The notes below the pieces were generated by a model. That model saw only the letters and a program-made list of their open reading frames with translations, did not search any database and had not been told where the DNA came from. The position numbers and the translations under genes are program-made. Shown piece after piece: positions 37,699-48,778 of a stretch of DNA of 64,000 bases. Numbering within the stretch: position 1 is the first letter of the stretch; each line of letters starts with the position of its first letter. The stretch comes from Trematomus loennbergii (taxonomy: Eukaryota; Chordata; Actinopteri; Perciformes; Nototheniidae), in NCBI GenBank assembly GCA_012861695.1, contig JAAOOA010000320.1, forward strand, positions 1,490,736 to 1,554,735, read 5' to 3'.

Positions 37699-40328
37699 AT
37701 ATGTACAAATTGTTAAACACAGACTTTTGCATCATTTACTGGAATACTTATTTATTACAAGCTGGTTAATCAGGTCAACTCACGGGTCTTGTATCCACTC
37801 CAGTTTTTTGATAACAGAACACTTTTTCAAATGTATGGAAATTGATCACTTTATCGAGATTGCATGTGATCACACAGTCGTCCACCATGGTGTTTGCACA
37901 TTGGAGAGTGGCTGGCATACTGATCTTGTATGTCCAGTAAAAAACATTTTAAATTCATGTTTTTCCTGTGTATGTAAATATTTTTCAACAATGTTACCAA
38001 CTTCCTGGACACCTAACTGCTGGAAGAAACTACCAATCTTTTTAATTGGCTGCATCTCAACAATTAAAATGAAAATCCTACCAGAAATAAACTACCTATT
38101 TTCCATGACCCTGTGAACCTGGGCTGGTTCTCCTCTCAGAACTCAATAGTTAATACATTTTAAGGAAAAAAGCCAAGAATCAAACTACACTTGTTATGAC
38201 ATAACATGTTTTGTATTTATTTATTTTCTTATGTTGGTTGTAAAAACTCGATGTTTTATAAATATGTTAATATGATAATACAACGTTTTTACAAACGTTA
38301 ACAAACTTATAACTTAAAAAATAACTCTGTGTGCAGTATTTATTGTAAAAAAAAAAAGATTCATCTCACCATCTGTGGCTCCAAGTCCTGCAATCTGAAC
38401 TTCTTCAACTCTGAAATACAAGAAACAGACTTACAATTCATAAAAAGATGTCAGGGGTTTATCTCAGTTTGAGTTCCTTTGGAGTTTCACTTTCGGACTT
38501 ATTTAAGATCACAACTCACTTGACAGGACGTTTCTTACAGTCAGGAAGATTTACAATATCAAATCCCTCTACAGGCTCAGGTAACTTCAGCAGCGCGATG
38601 TCATGGATGCCATTCTTGTCATATATTTCAATATGTTTGATATTGATAACAAGAGGTTTTTGTTTTGCTTGCCACCTGGATGCACACCTAGAATTGCTAA
38701 CACCGTACTGCAAATAATTAAAGTTTGAAGAGTGACATCAGTAAATTACTGCAAATGCATCAAATTGTAATTGTTGAGGTTATTTAACATGGACACAAGA
38801 CAAGTACATTTTTGTCTAAAATCATATTTTTTGTTTTTAGATTGAATGTATGTAAATAATTGAAGTAAATATTTCTCACCTCCCTTTCGTCACACAGTGA
38901 GCTGCAGTCAGAATCCACTGTTCACTGATCAGAGATCCACCACAAACCAGTGTGATTGTCACATCCTTTATCAGCTCCACATGGTACAGACGTTCAGTAG
39001 CAGCACATGTTTGACCTCCGTATATTCTCTTCTGCAGATCCACCACTCTGCCCACTGTCACACCTGAAAGAGAAAACCCACCACCAGGAGACAGTGGTTG
39101 TTGTAGAGAGGGTTGGGATGGTCAGTTACGTGATAAGGAAATGTAATGAGTAACTGGATCTGAGTATCAAAATATAAAAGTAATGTAACCTGATTACTTT
39201 CTGTTACTTTTGGATTACCTCAATATAAAATGCAGTGCAAATGAATAGAAGATAAATAAATATCAATAAGATGTTTTTTTATTTAAGTGTATTACAGTAT
39301 GTAAGACAACAGAAGAATGTGTCCTTAGAAAAGAAGACACCAAGATATTTAGGATCAGAAATGATTGATTCTATAGGAAAACCTGCCTTTCATTCAGCAT
39401 ACTCAGTAGCATATACACCAACACTGAAACACACAGTTAAGCTCACACACACTATTTTATGAACATATAGGTTCACCTGCTGAATTAAAAACAGAACAAA
39501 GGAAGCAAAGCAAGTGAAAACCATGAAGCAGATTCAGGCATGTACATATATATATATAGATTCACACTTAAAGTATTAGAGAACAGAACAGTTTACAGAG
39601 AACAGAGAACAGCTGATCTTTCACAACAAACACTAAATGCTCTAACTACAGTTAATGTATTAAGAGCATCTTCAGTATTGTAAACACATCAGGTGTCCTC
39701 CTACTGACATGCAGCAGATATACAGAACTTCAGTTTACATTAAAGGCTAAGCCTACAGGATAGAGAGTAGTTTACTAATGCTGATTTAGTGAGTACATGA
39801 CTTCAAAGCAAACACAGTACACAGTATTTGTGTTTAATCAGGTGTTCACAGCGTTTAAAGAAATATATTGTAAAACAGAAGAATGAACGTTTTCTAAACT
39901 AAAACCAAAAAGCACTTGTTTCGAGGTGATGAGAGACTGAGTGAAGCAATGTGTGAGTATGAGTTTAGTAACTTGTGTTCTTTATTGTAAATGTATTGTA
40001 ACATTATAAACCTGTTGTGTTCATGTTCCAGTAGGGGAATAGAGTCACCCCTTTCTTTGTTCACTGTTTCCATAATCCTGTTCAATGTAATCCATCACTC
40101 CCTAAGCTTGATCGGAGAGGACGACCTTCTCCCTCTTCAGAACGTTTACATACACGGTGAACATGTGGCAACACAAGTGGTCAGTATTCAAACAGTTCAA
40201 ACAGTTAATCATCTCAGGATCAACTCAGACTACGGACAACACGATCACAACTGGTGGCATTGCAATACGTAACTCCTCTGTCTTTGAAGTAGGCTTCATT
40301 TGTGAAGGTCGGATAAACCAAGATGTCA

Positions 40329-40623
40329 TTACAACAAAAAGTAGGCTATGAATTCCTCTCTACTGCTTGAGTTGGACCCAAGATACTCTCAACAAAGACC
40401 GACCTGTTTCAACTGCACTTTGGCCATTGAATACAAACTAAATCTCACTCCTGTTTGTAGCACTGTGGCTCATTACATCTGATCTACATGATTCTTGCTT
40501 TAATGTTTGATTGCACTTATTTAAGTCTTTTTTGATAAAGCATCAGCTAAATGAACTGAAATGAAGGTAAGGAAGAGCTCAATGCCTTATCTCTGAGTTG
40601 CATTATGCCACCTAGATAAACTT
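40329..40623. other. Unit-2-specific intron 1 segment
   Basis: This replaces the minisatellite, A2 and most of A3 present in unit 1. It contains 'gataaagcatcagctaaatgaactgaaatgaa', which resembles a fish SINE-like tail. No coding region. Confidence 0.4.
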
Positions 40624-40882
40624 TAACTGGCTTCTCTGGAAAACAGCCATTCCAATCTGATCTGGAATTCAGCTTCCAGGATCCTGATGGGTTTCAGAAG
40701 AAGAGACAACAACACACTGGCTTCCTAGACAGTTTGAAATTCAACTCAACTCTAAATACTTAACTCACCTAAGTACTATCTCAGAGCATAAGAATGGTGA
40801 AAGTAGGCAGCAGAAGTCTGAGTAGAAGCTGATACTCACCGGCCAACAGCAAAAGGAGAAGACCTGTCATCATGCCTGCCAT

Positions 40883-41050
40883 CTCTGCCAGAGTCTGCCC
40901 TCCTGGTGCCACAGTGGAGCTTTTTAAACCTCTTCACACTGTCCTGTTGGCCTTCCAGCCACCAATCACCTCAGGAAGGTTTATCCACACAACCCCATTG
41001 GCTGCACAGATGGGCCCATTTGCACATTTCTGATCACTTATCAAATGATC
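40883..41050 (-). promoter_or_regulatory. Promoter of A1'
   Basis: CCAAT complement at 40,997-41,001 and TTTAAAAAG about 40 nt before the ATG; near-identical to the A3 promoter. Confidence 0.65.
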
Positions 41051-41145
41051 CTGCCCTATGGCTGGAAAAAGGATCAAATATACAAGAACTGTGTTCATTG
41101 TGTTTCAATTAGATACGTATTATTTAATGATATGATTAAAATACT

Positions 41146-41400
41146 CAGAATCAGAATCAGAATACCTTTATTTGTCCCACAGAGGGGAAATGTACATTTG
41201 TTACAGCAGAAAAAGCCAAAGACAGCTTAACAAAAATAAGAAGCATAACAAAATATGAAGGATTTAAAAAAAAAGAAATTACAGAATTAACAAAATACAC
41301 ATCCTGTAATAAATTGGAAGATATAGCGGCCAGGTATATATCGCACAGTTATTAAGGGCAAATATATATATATTGCACATAATTGGTATTTCACAGTAAT
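41146..41400 (-). mobile_element. LINE 3' tail insertion upstream of A1'
   Basis: Same insertion as 17,036-17,290, at the same site in the protease promoter flank. Confidence 0.7.
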
Positions 41401-41912
41401 ACATACTTGTAGTAAGAGTTGGCCTTAAGTTGACGTTTTGACTGGAAGGAACTCCATTTGAAGCAATGAGGTGAACATGTTACTGTATATCTGTAGGTGA
41501 CTGCATTCACTCTGCATGTGGCACCCAAGCGGCAAACTCTGGGAAGAGCCGGGACGCCAATACGGAAGTGCCACAAACTGCAGTTCATATATTGGCCGAT
41601 AGGCGATGACTGCAGAAAGGAGCAATTTCCATAGACCCCAATGTTAAAATGCCCAATTTCACAGCAGAAAAAAAACGTTTCTAGCCCTGGCTCCAATACA
41701 TTTTATTATGTATATAGTTAGATTCCACCTTCGTGATTATGAATCTGTGAGTGAATTGTTTTCTAACGCGACCCTTTTATTTATATTAGGTCTTAAAGTC
41801 TTTGCATAAATTAGGGCGTGGTCACATTGAGTGACAGCTCTGTCAGGTGACTGCTGCTGTTAGCTTTTTGTCTCTCTGCTAGCTGCTCCGTCTCCGTGAA
41901 GCTACAGGGACT

Positions 41913-43171
41913 AGAGATGGCAAATCCGGATCCTTTTACGGACTCAGGGTCTTCTGAGTCAGTCATTGAAGAGATCCGGATCATACGAGTCATGTGAGTC
42001 ATATGAGTCAGCATCACCAAGACCGTAGAAATCCTATCGGTGAAACCGAAAAGTTGATGCATTTCACGAGCATATTATTATTCCATATATTTTGAATATA
42101 TTATATATATTTGTATATATATATATATAATATCTGCATGTATATTTTCTATTTCGACATGTATATTTTATATTTTATATTTTATTTTATTTTCTTTCTA
42201 TTCTTGTATATTTTGTAGTTTTGTTTTATTGTAAAATGCCTTTTATGCTGCTGTAACAACAATTTCCCAATTTGGGATCAATAAAGTACTATCTATCTAT
42301 CTATCTATTAAACTGACGTTATATTAACCTCCGCTACACAGTGTATTTTGCTTTAATAAAAAATGTTGATCACAAAAAAAGGGTTATTTTGCGATTTGGC
42401 GAATCTGAGTCTGCTGTGGACTCGTGCATGAGGACGAGTCTGCTGGATCTCTGGATCTGCTGCTATATACGGCTCCGAGTCCTCACGAGTCTGCTCTGCT
42501 GTGTGTTGCAGAACAGTGAGTCAGGATTTGCGAATCTGAGTCTGCTGTTGACTCGTGCATGACGACGAGTCTGCTGGATCTCTGGATCTGCTGCTATATG
42601 GTTACGGCTCCGAGTCCGCATGAGTCTGATCCGCTGTGTGTTGCAGCGAGTCAGGATTTGCGAATCTGCGAATCTGCGAGTCTGCGAATCTGCGAGTCTG
42701 CGAGCGAGTCTGCGAGTCTGCGAGCGAGTCTGCGAGTCTGCGAGCGAGTCTGCTCGTGCATAGCGCGGGAGCCGGGTGCTGGAGGAGGGGCTATGCTCGT
42801 GCACATGACGAGATCGCTGGATCTGCTATGCTATTACGGTTAGGAGCCGTCGGCTCCTCTGAGTCCCCACGAGTCTGCAGGAAGTTTCACTGATCCGCGT
42901 CCCCTCCCCTGAGCCAAACGATAACTTCTGGCAGGCAGCTATCCTGTATACTTACTAAAGGGTAGGTAGATGGACTGGGGTACGTTGTAATGTGATTTTA
43001 CATGTTATAAAGAGAGTAGCGAGTGACGCAATTTATAGTTTTAATTTGTACGTCACACCAAGTGTGGGACTCAAGGACTCGGGTTAATGGAGAGGGGAGA
43101 CTCGTCACGACCAGCTCATTTCTAGGATCCGGGTTAATGATCCGGATGAATCAGGACTCGCCCATCTCTAA
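41913..43171. mobile_element. hAT-type non-autonomous element nested in the larger insertion
   Basis: Flanked by the 8-bp duplication CAGGGACT (41,905-41,912 and 43,172-43,179). The ends are inverted: 'agagatggcaaatcc' at the left and, read inward from the right, 'ttagagatgggcgagtcc'. The interior is rich in GAGTC/GACTC and has two copies of a ~130-bp block (42,397 and 42,528) and a 'gagtctgc' tandem array (42,660-42,760). No transposase. It carries a LINE tail at 42,150-42,308. Confidence 0.75.
42150..42308 (+). mobile_element. LINE 3' tail with (TATC)n
   Basis: 'aatttcccaatttgggatc' followed by 'aataaagtac' and (tatc)n is a classical fish LINE end. It is inserted in the hAT-type element. 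Confidence 0.65.
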
Positions 43172-43179
43172 CAGGGACT

Positions 43180-45385
43180 CTGCCTGGTCAGTTCATCCAG
43201 GGAACACAACTTGATCCCGGCCGTGTTTGTTTGTTCTTCATGCTTATATATCGGACTATTGTGACTCGCTCTGCGGTTAAAACAGACGGTGCATGAATGC
43301 CGTTTTGCGGTAAGTGAAATTCGAGTACTTTATTTATGTGTTTATGATTTTAATCAGCTACGTAATTAATGTTAAGGCTTGGGTTTGCGTGTAAGCGAGT
43401 GGTAGCTATGCTCAAGTATGTAGACAAGCTAACGTCGAAGTAGTGTATGTGAAATCAACCTCACAATAAGATGTGTGTATATTACAATTATTAATGTCAT
43501 ATTTCAAGTTGATTACTTAGATATTACAATATGGTTGGTTGAGCTGGAGTTCATTATTGAGTTTACACATTAACGTCACAGTCATCTGAAGAACGAACCC
43601 AAACCTTGTTGTTTTTATTAATTGCATTACCAAATTGGTATCAAATAAATAGTAAGCATTGGTAACACAACTTCCAAAGTTACAGTAAAATAAAAAGAAC
43701 CCTGACTCGGACAATACACAATCCAACATGTTCAACAGAAGAGAATAAGTTATATTGTTTGTACACATGGTTCTTTACATATATAATTGTCTTTGTAGCT
43801 CACTGTTGAAATAAAAAAACATTACAATTACAAAATAATTATATCTACAGCCCCTAAACACAAACACACCTCTTTCATAAATAACACACTTGTTCTGCAA
43901 TAATATGTTTTATGTTTCCTGTAATTTTTGTTAGGAAAGGACATGCCTGAAAGACACGACTCAACATTTTCCCTTCTCTGAGGGTCAAGAAAACATCCAA
44001 GAGGAAAATTAAAAGCTGATGTTATGAGATGTTAAGACCAGTACAGGACATTCACTAAGAAACTACTTTTATTGTGAAGTCAGCTGATCGAATGCACCTA
44101 TTTCCACATCTACACTCCATCAGCTGATTAATTCTATTTGCCTCACTTTATGAGCTTCACAACATGTACCTTGTACCGCAGAGTTTGCAACGCAAAAAAT
44201 GGGGCCAATCTTCAGTCGGATGTGAATGTGTAATCTAACATTTTCAGTAAGAATAATGGACAAAAGGAGTGCAAATACAAATTCAATTTATTGAAATCTG
44301 AACCAAAAGTTAATCAAACATGTTTTAAATAAAAAGCACATATGGACAGAAGGTGTAAACCTATTAAATGTATAAGTAAACACATTTAGTCAAATAAAGT
44401 GACAGACAAGGCCTGTCAGGTGGTATCAGCTATGCATGGGCTCCTCCATCAGGCCTGGTCCTCCTCGCAGAGGAAAGACCCTCAGTCCTCTCCAAACCAA
44501 CAGACTGGACGTCCATCACACGGAGGTTTCTCCCTGAAGTCTCTGCAGCTCTCTGGACACCACGCTGTCTCAATCCGTCCACACTCCACACTGAATATGA
44601 GAGGGGAAAAATGAAAATAATAAATGCTTTAGACAATAAGAAATATAAAGTTGACTGTTGAGTTGCTCAGTTTTTTTAGATTGTCAATACTATTACTGTA
44701 TAACTAATATCTCAGGTTAAGAGGCACCTTCAAATAAAGATTGGTCTTTAAATACATTTTGTCTTTTGAATTGTTTGTCTAAAGTCAAGGATCTAGAACT
44801 GGTACTTATAGTTTTAATGATACAGTCTGGTTATAATGCTGTTTGGAGGAGGCCTCACAGGTAAGAGCACTAACTAGCTACCATCACATGCACCTTAGCT
44901 TAACTTAAATGTATTAAACGTATAATTAAGTGATAGCAAAATATAAATAACTAATGTCATGCAAACATATTAATATTTGCTTGATTCCAGTGTTGCATTT
45001 AGCACATTGCATACAAACGTTAAGGGATTTTAAGATTCTGAAGTATTATGCTAAAAACTCAACTTAGATTATTATTTATAGTTTTGCTGAATAGTTTCAT
45101 GTCCGCTTACCTTAGAAACGTAAAATGTGACGGCAGTGTGCAGATGGGGAAGCATGTTAGCTTAGCTTCTTAGCTTGAGCTAGCTCTGTTACTTCCCAGC
45201 TGGAGGCAGAGGTCCCGCCTCGGCTCCGCCTCTTTGCCCTTATTTGGAGCAGGCGGGAGTTAGACTCAGACGTCACTGTCGAGCCGTTAGTGGCCGACTC
45301 CGCCTACTAAGGGCTTCTCGGCAACTCTGCAGAATCCTATGGGTGACGTCACGGACCCTACGTCCATTTATATATACAGTCTATG
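43180..45385. other. Interior and right part of the 3.86-kb insertion
   Basis: About 2.2 kb without a recognised gene. At 43,290-43,312 'atgaatgccgttttgcg|gtaagtg' looks like a first exon with donor, but no continuation was identified. Confidence 0.4.
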
Positions 45386-45480
45386 GTGGCACCTTTAAAC
45401 CTCTCAGAGATCAGTTCCTTCCTTCAAACAAAGGGAATAATAACCATTTACTCTGGGCTTTTGGGTTGCTAAAATGGGTT

Positions 45481-45503
45481 TGTGTGTGTGTGTGTGTGTG
45501 TGG

Positions 45504-45568
<65 letters not shown>

Positions 45569-45776
45569 TGTGTGTGGTTGTGTGTGTGTGTGTGTGTGTG
45601 CTGTAATGCGGGATTTATTTATTTTATTTTTATATCTTTAGTTAGTATCGAAGAAAAGGTGGTCCTCACTCCGATGGACCTCACATCGGTACATTTACAG
45701 GAATACATGTGTGGGTGCCTGTGTGTGTCTGTGTGTGTTGTGTGTGTCTGTGTGTGTGTGTATGTGTGTGTGTGTA
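45481..45776. repeat. (TG)n tracts, unit 2
   Basis: Tracts at 45,481-45,600 and about 45,719-45,776; same layout as 17,489-17,760. Confidence 0.93.
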
Positions 45777-45793
45777 ACCCTACTGCAGACTTT

Positions 45794-46829
45794 GGTTGCG
45801 GTCGAATACTCCAAAAAAACACCTCCTAAGTTCTAACCCTATCGTCTATTCCTTGACCTCGGAGTGAAAGGTCACGGGTTAAGGGATAGTGGATAGGAGA
45901 ATTCAAAAGGATTTAGGAGAAGAGACTGCGGTACTTTAGAGAATCGACTGCACTTTCACTATCTGACGTGTTTTGATGCGCCAGCGGAGGTCATAAATGT
46001 GCGCCTGCTGCTGTGGGGAAACTATGGAAACTACAGTTTTCTATACAGCGGACTACAACATGGATGTTTAATAAGAACGAGGGACTACTGTAAACTCATC
46101 TAGAGACTCTGCACCGTGCTCTGATGCTGTTATGCTTTATGAACGGGGACAACAGAGAAACATATTCTTCATGACCAAAGTTGGAATTGAAATAAAAAAG
46201 GAAAGTGAAACTTATGCTCGTCACCCTCTCCCTCCGGTCCACATTAATACAAATGATCCCAATACGTATGATTGTATGAAAAGATCTTAAAATCAATACA
46301 AATGTATTTATTATAAACGTTAGTCCTTAACATCTATCACTGTGTATATCACCATTCAAACATCTTTTAAAAGTTGAACAAACCCCACACAGCTCAGTAA
46401 AGACTGTGAAATGTTGACTTTATTTGATCATTTCAGTAAAAACTAACGTTCATATTTCTCTTTTGATTATAATACTGATGAACGTTCAAAACAAAGCACT
46501 TTGGCAACTTACCACATACGTTTTGAACCGTAACTTTCATGATATCATTTCTCGTTCATAATCATTGTTTCCGTGAACGGCCGACTGTTGTGTGACGGCA
46601 AATGCTGCGGCCGCAAGGCATTGTGGGGCAGCATTTTCTCCTCTCCTTTAGGTTAGGGAGGTCCAGTGGTTCCTAAGCTAAAGGAGGTTATAAAGGAAGT
46701 TTGAAACCTCCTTTCCTTTTAATTTAGAGAATTCGAACTGCACTTATCATGGCTGCCACTGAGGGACTTCCGGGTCATTTCACTCCGTTAGGAAGGTTCC
46801 TAAGCTAAATGGACTATTCGACCGCAACC
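45794..46829. mobile_element. ~1.04-kb DNA transposon with inverted ends
   Basis: The left end 'ggttgcggtcgaatactcc' and the complement of the right end 'ggttgcggtcgaatagtcc' match over 18 of 19 bases. Unit 1 lacks the element at 17,760-17,775. No coding capacity was recognised. A clean target duplication could not be read because the flank differs between units. Confidence 0.65.
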
Positions 46830-47028
46830 CAGAACCAGGTGACCAGCATGCTTTCATAGAGTGACTGATTACCTGATGCTGATTGGCTGTCTGTTCTCCG
46901 GCGAGTCACTCCCATCTCTCCAGCAGCCGGCGCTCTAACCACACCTGAACGCCACACTCAGATAGATGCTGCTGTGTAGTTGTAGAGTAGATGTGTTGAG
47001 ATTACTCCAGAAACACACAACCCTTTCA

Positions 47029-47069
47029 TCTTCTTCTTCTTCTTCTTCTTCTTCTTCTTCTTCTTCTTC
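47029..47069. repeat. (TTC)n microsatellite, unit 2
   Basis: About 13 units, against about 43 in unit 1. Confidence 0.95.
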
Positions 47070-48778
47070 AGGTTTTACAGTTGTTGACATCCAGTTTAAT
47101 GGTGCCTCTCCGCCACCTTTCTGTTCTGGATCAGATAATACTTAAAGTCCTCATTCTAAACCCCTCACAATAAAATGAGAAAATACATTTATGAAACAAC
47201 AAAAGAAACCCAAGAAAGCCTACTCAAATCATATGAAAAATAAATTGTATTTATGTATTTATTTGAACAAAGACCTTACATACAAATACAATAATCTCAG
47301 AAAAGAGACGAGATGATTTATGGCAGATTATAGCTAATATCTCATTTCCATCTGAAGTCTTGAGGCAGGTATAACAATCAACAAACACTCAAAACATTGC
47401 ATAATCTCTATCAAACAAACAATTATTAAAAAAAAAAGGATTAAAGTACAGGTCAATAAAATAGTACATAGTACAGTTAAAATATAATATTACAATACAA
47501 TTAAAATGGACAAAAAGGTTGCTTAATGTAATTTGTTTTGCACCATGAGAGAAAGAGTGAAGTCAATACATATAATAAGCTCAGCTGGAAGACAATTCCA
47601 ATGTTCGATGCTTAAATGAAAATGAAAATGAAAATGCCTCGGTTATATCGAGGGACGGTTATATCTGCGTTTAGTGCAGATCTCGAGTTTCTGCAACTCT
47701 GCTCAAGGCGGAGCTGTAAGAAGCTCCTCAATGGTGGTGTTATAGCATTGTTAATGATCCTGAATACCAAACGAACTCTTGAAAGCTAAATTAATTTATC
47801 AAAACGTAAAATAACAATGCCCTAACTCTCTTTAAAGTGACATCCTGTATTCCTAACTCCTTCAAATAATTCCTCACCATCTCCCTCTGCGTTTCACACT
47901 TTTCTGCATCTCAGTACTACGTGTTCAACTGATTCCTCCTCCTGACATTCCTCACACAAACCGGTCTGGTGTTTCCTATTAATTTCACACAACGCTTTGC
48001 TCAACCTCTGCAGTTTAACCCGGAAACATCTCCAGAGTCAGTAACAACAATCCTTCTTTCACAACCTTCAGCTGTACATGGAAGCTGCTAGAAAGGCTGC
48101 AGCCCAACAGTTTGTTTGTGGTGGAAACAGTGAACATCTGTCTGTCTATGGCCACTCTGCATCTGACACCCCCCCATGGACAAAAACTGTTACTGCAGGT
48201 TCAAAGATATTGATTAGTTGAATTGTGCAGAAATGTGTTCATGTGACGCTGTATTCATAAACAAACAAACAATCAGTGAAATATTGATTTTGACTCTTTC
48301 TTTTATTTTAAATGACAACATTAAACAAGAAGTTGATTTTGTGGGAAACAAGAATTACATGCATTACTTCAGATTGAGCTGCCAGCAGAGAATGAGATCA
48401 GCATGCTCAGAAGAAAAACAGATTATATTATTATATTATATATTTGGCCAGTTGTTGTCTCAAAAATACAAACTCTGTATAATATTGTGCAAATGATGTT
48501 GTATTTATAAAAGGTTATAATTTAGCAGAAGGGTTCCACATTTATATTCAACAAGGGGAAAAAGATACATTTTTAATTTGTACCGTAACAAAAGTTTGCA
48601 GGCAAGAATGTTCTAACTAACATTTATAACTCAGACACCACCTTCTAAAATGATCTTAAAGAGCTTTTCTAATAAGAGTTGAATATTTAATGTAAACCAA
48701 CCAATTGTAAATGTATCATCAGCCAATTTAGAGTCAATCTTTTAATACATGTGAAGGTCTGTTACATTACACGACCTC
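47070..48778. other. Spacer with LINE remnants and 3' flank of B'
   Basis: Unit 2 copy of 18,104-19,799. LINE remnants on the minus strand at about 47,607-47,790 and 47,910-48,030. No gene. Confidence 0.45.

Larger units (their letters stand above)
37454..40882 (-). pseudogene. Trypsin-like serine protease A1' (unit 2), six exons, exon 5 acceptor deleted
   Basis: Exon 1 40,840-40,882, exon 2 38,880-39,063, exon 3 38,520-38,707, exon 4 38,370-38,410, exon 5 37,784-about 37,918, exon 6 37,454-37,612. Exon 2 is identical to A1, with KR|IYGG and TAAHC. Exon 3 keeps both ends missing in A1, including DCKKRPVK, but has lost one base after GVHPGG. About 60 bp covering the exon 5 start and its acceptor are deleted. 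Exon 6 has GDSGGGMMFNKMIYGVHIRG. Unlike A1 it has its own exon 1 and promoter 1.8 kb upstream. It shows what a complete A gene looked like: 254 codons plus stop if the missing bases are counted. As it stands it is probably not functional. Confidence 0.82.
41526..45385. mobile_element. 3.86-kb DNA transposon insertion with 8-bp target duplication
   Basis: The insertion is flanked by GTGGCACC at 41,518-41,525 and 45,386-45,393. The empty site is seen in unit 1 at 17,402-17,409. The left end begins 'caagcggcaaactctggg' and contains 'ccatagaccccaatgtt'; the right end is 'gggtgacgtcacggaccc...tatatacagtctatg'. Both are sequence blocks I know from abundant fish non-autonomous DNA elements. No obvious long terminal inverted repeat. 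No transposase was recognised; a Cys-rich minus-strand stretch at 44,400-44,620 (CGRIETAWCPESC) is unidentified. It inserted after the segmental duplication. Confidence 0.65.

Noticed and set aside
44430..44636. Cys-rich minus-strand stretch as a new gene
   Set aside because: It is inside a transposon insertion, has a stop in the Cys-rich frame and no recognisable family.
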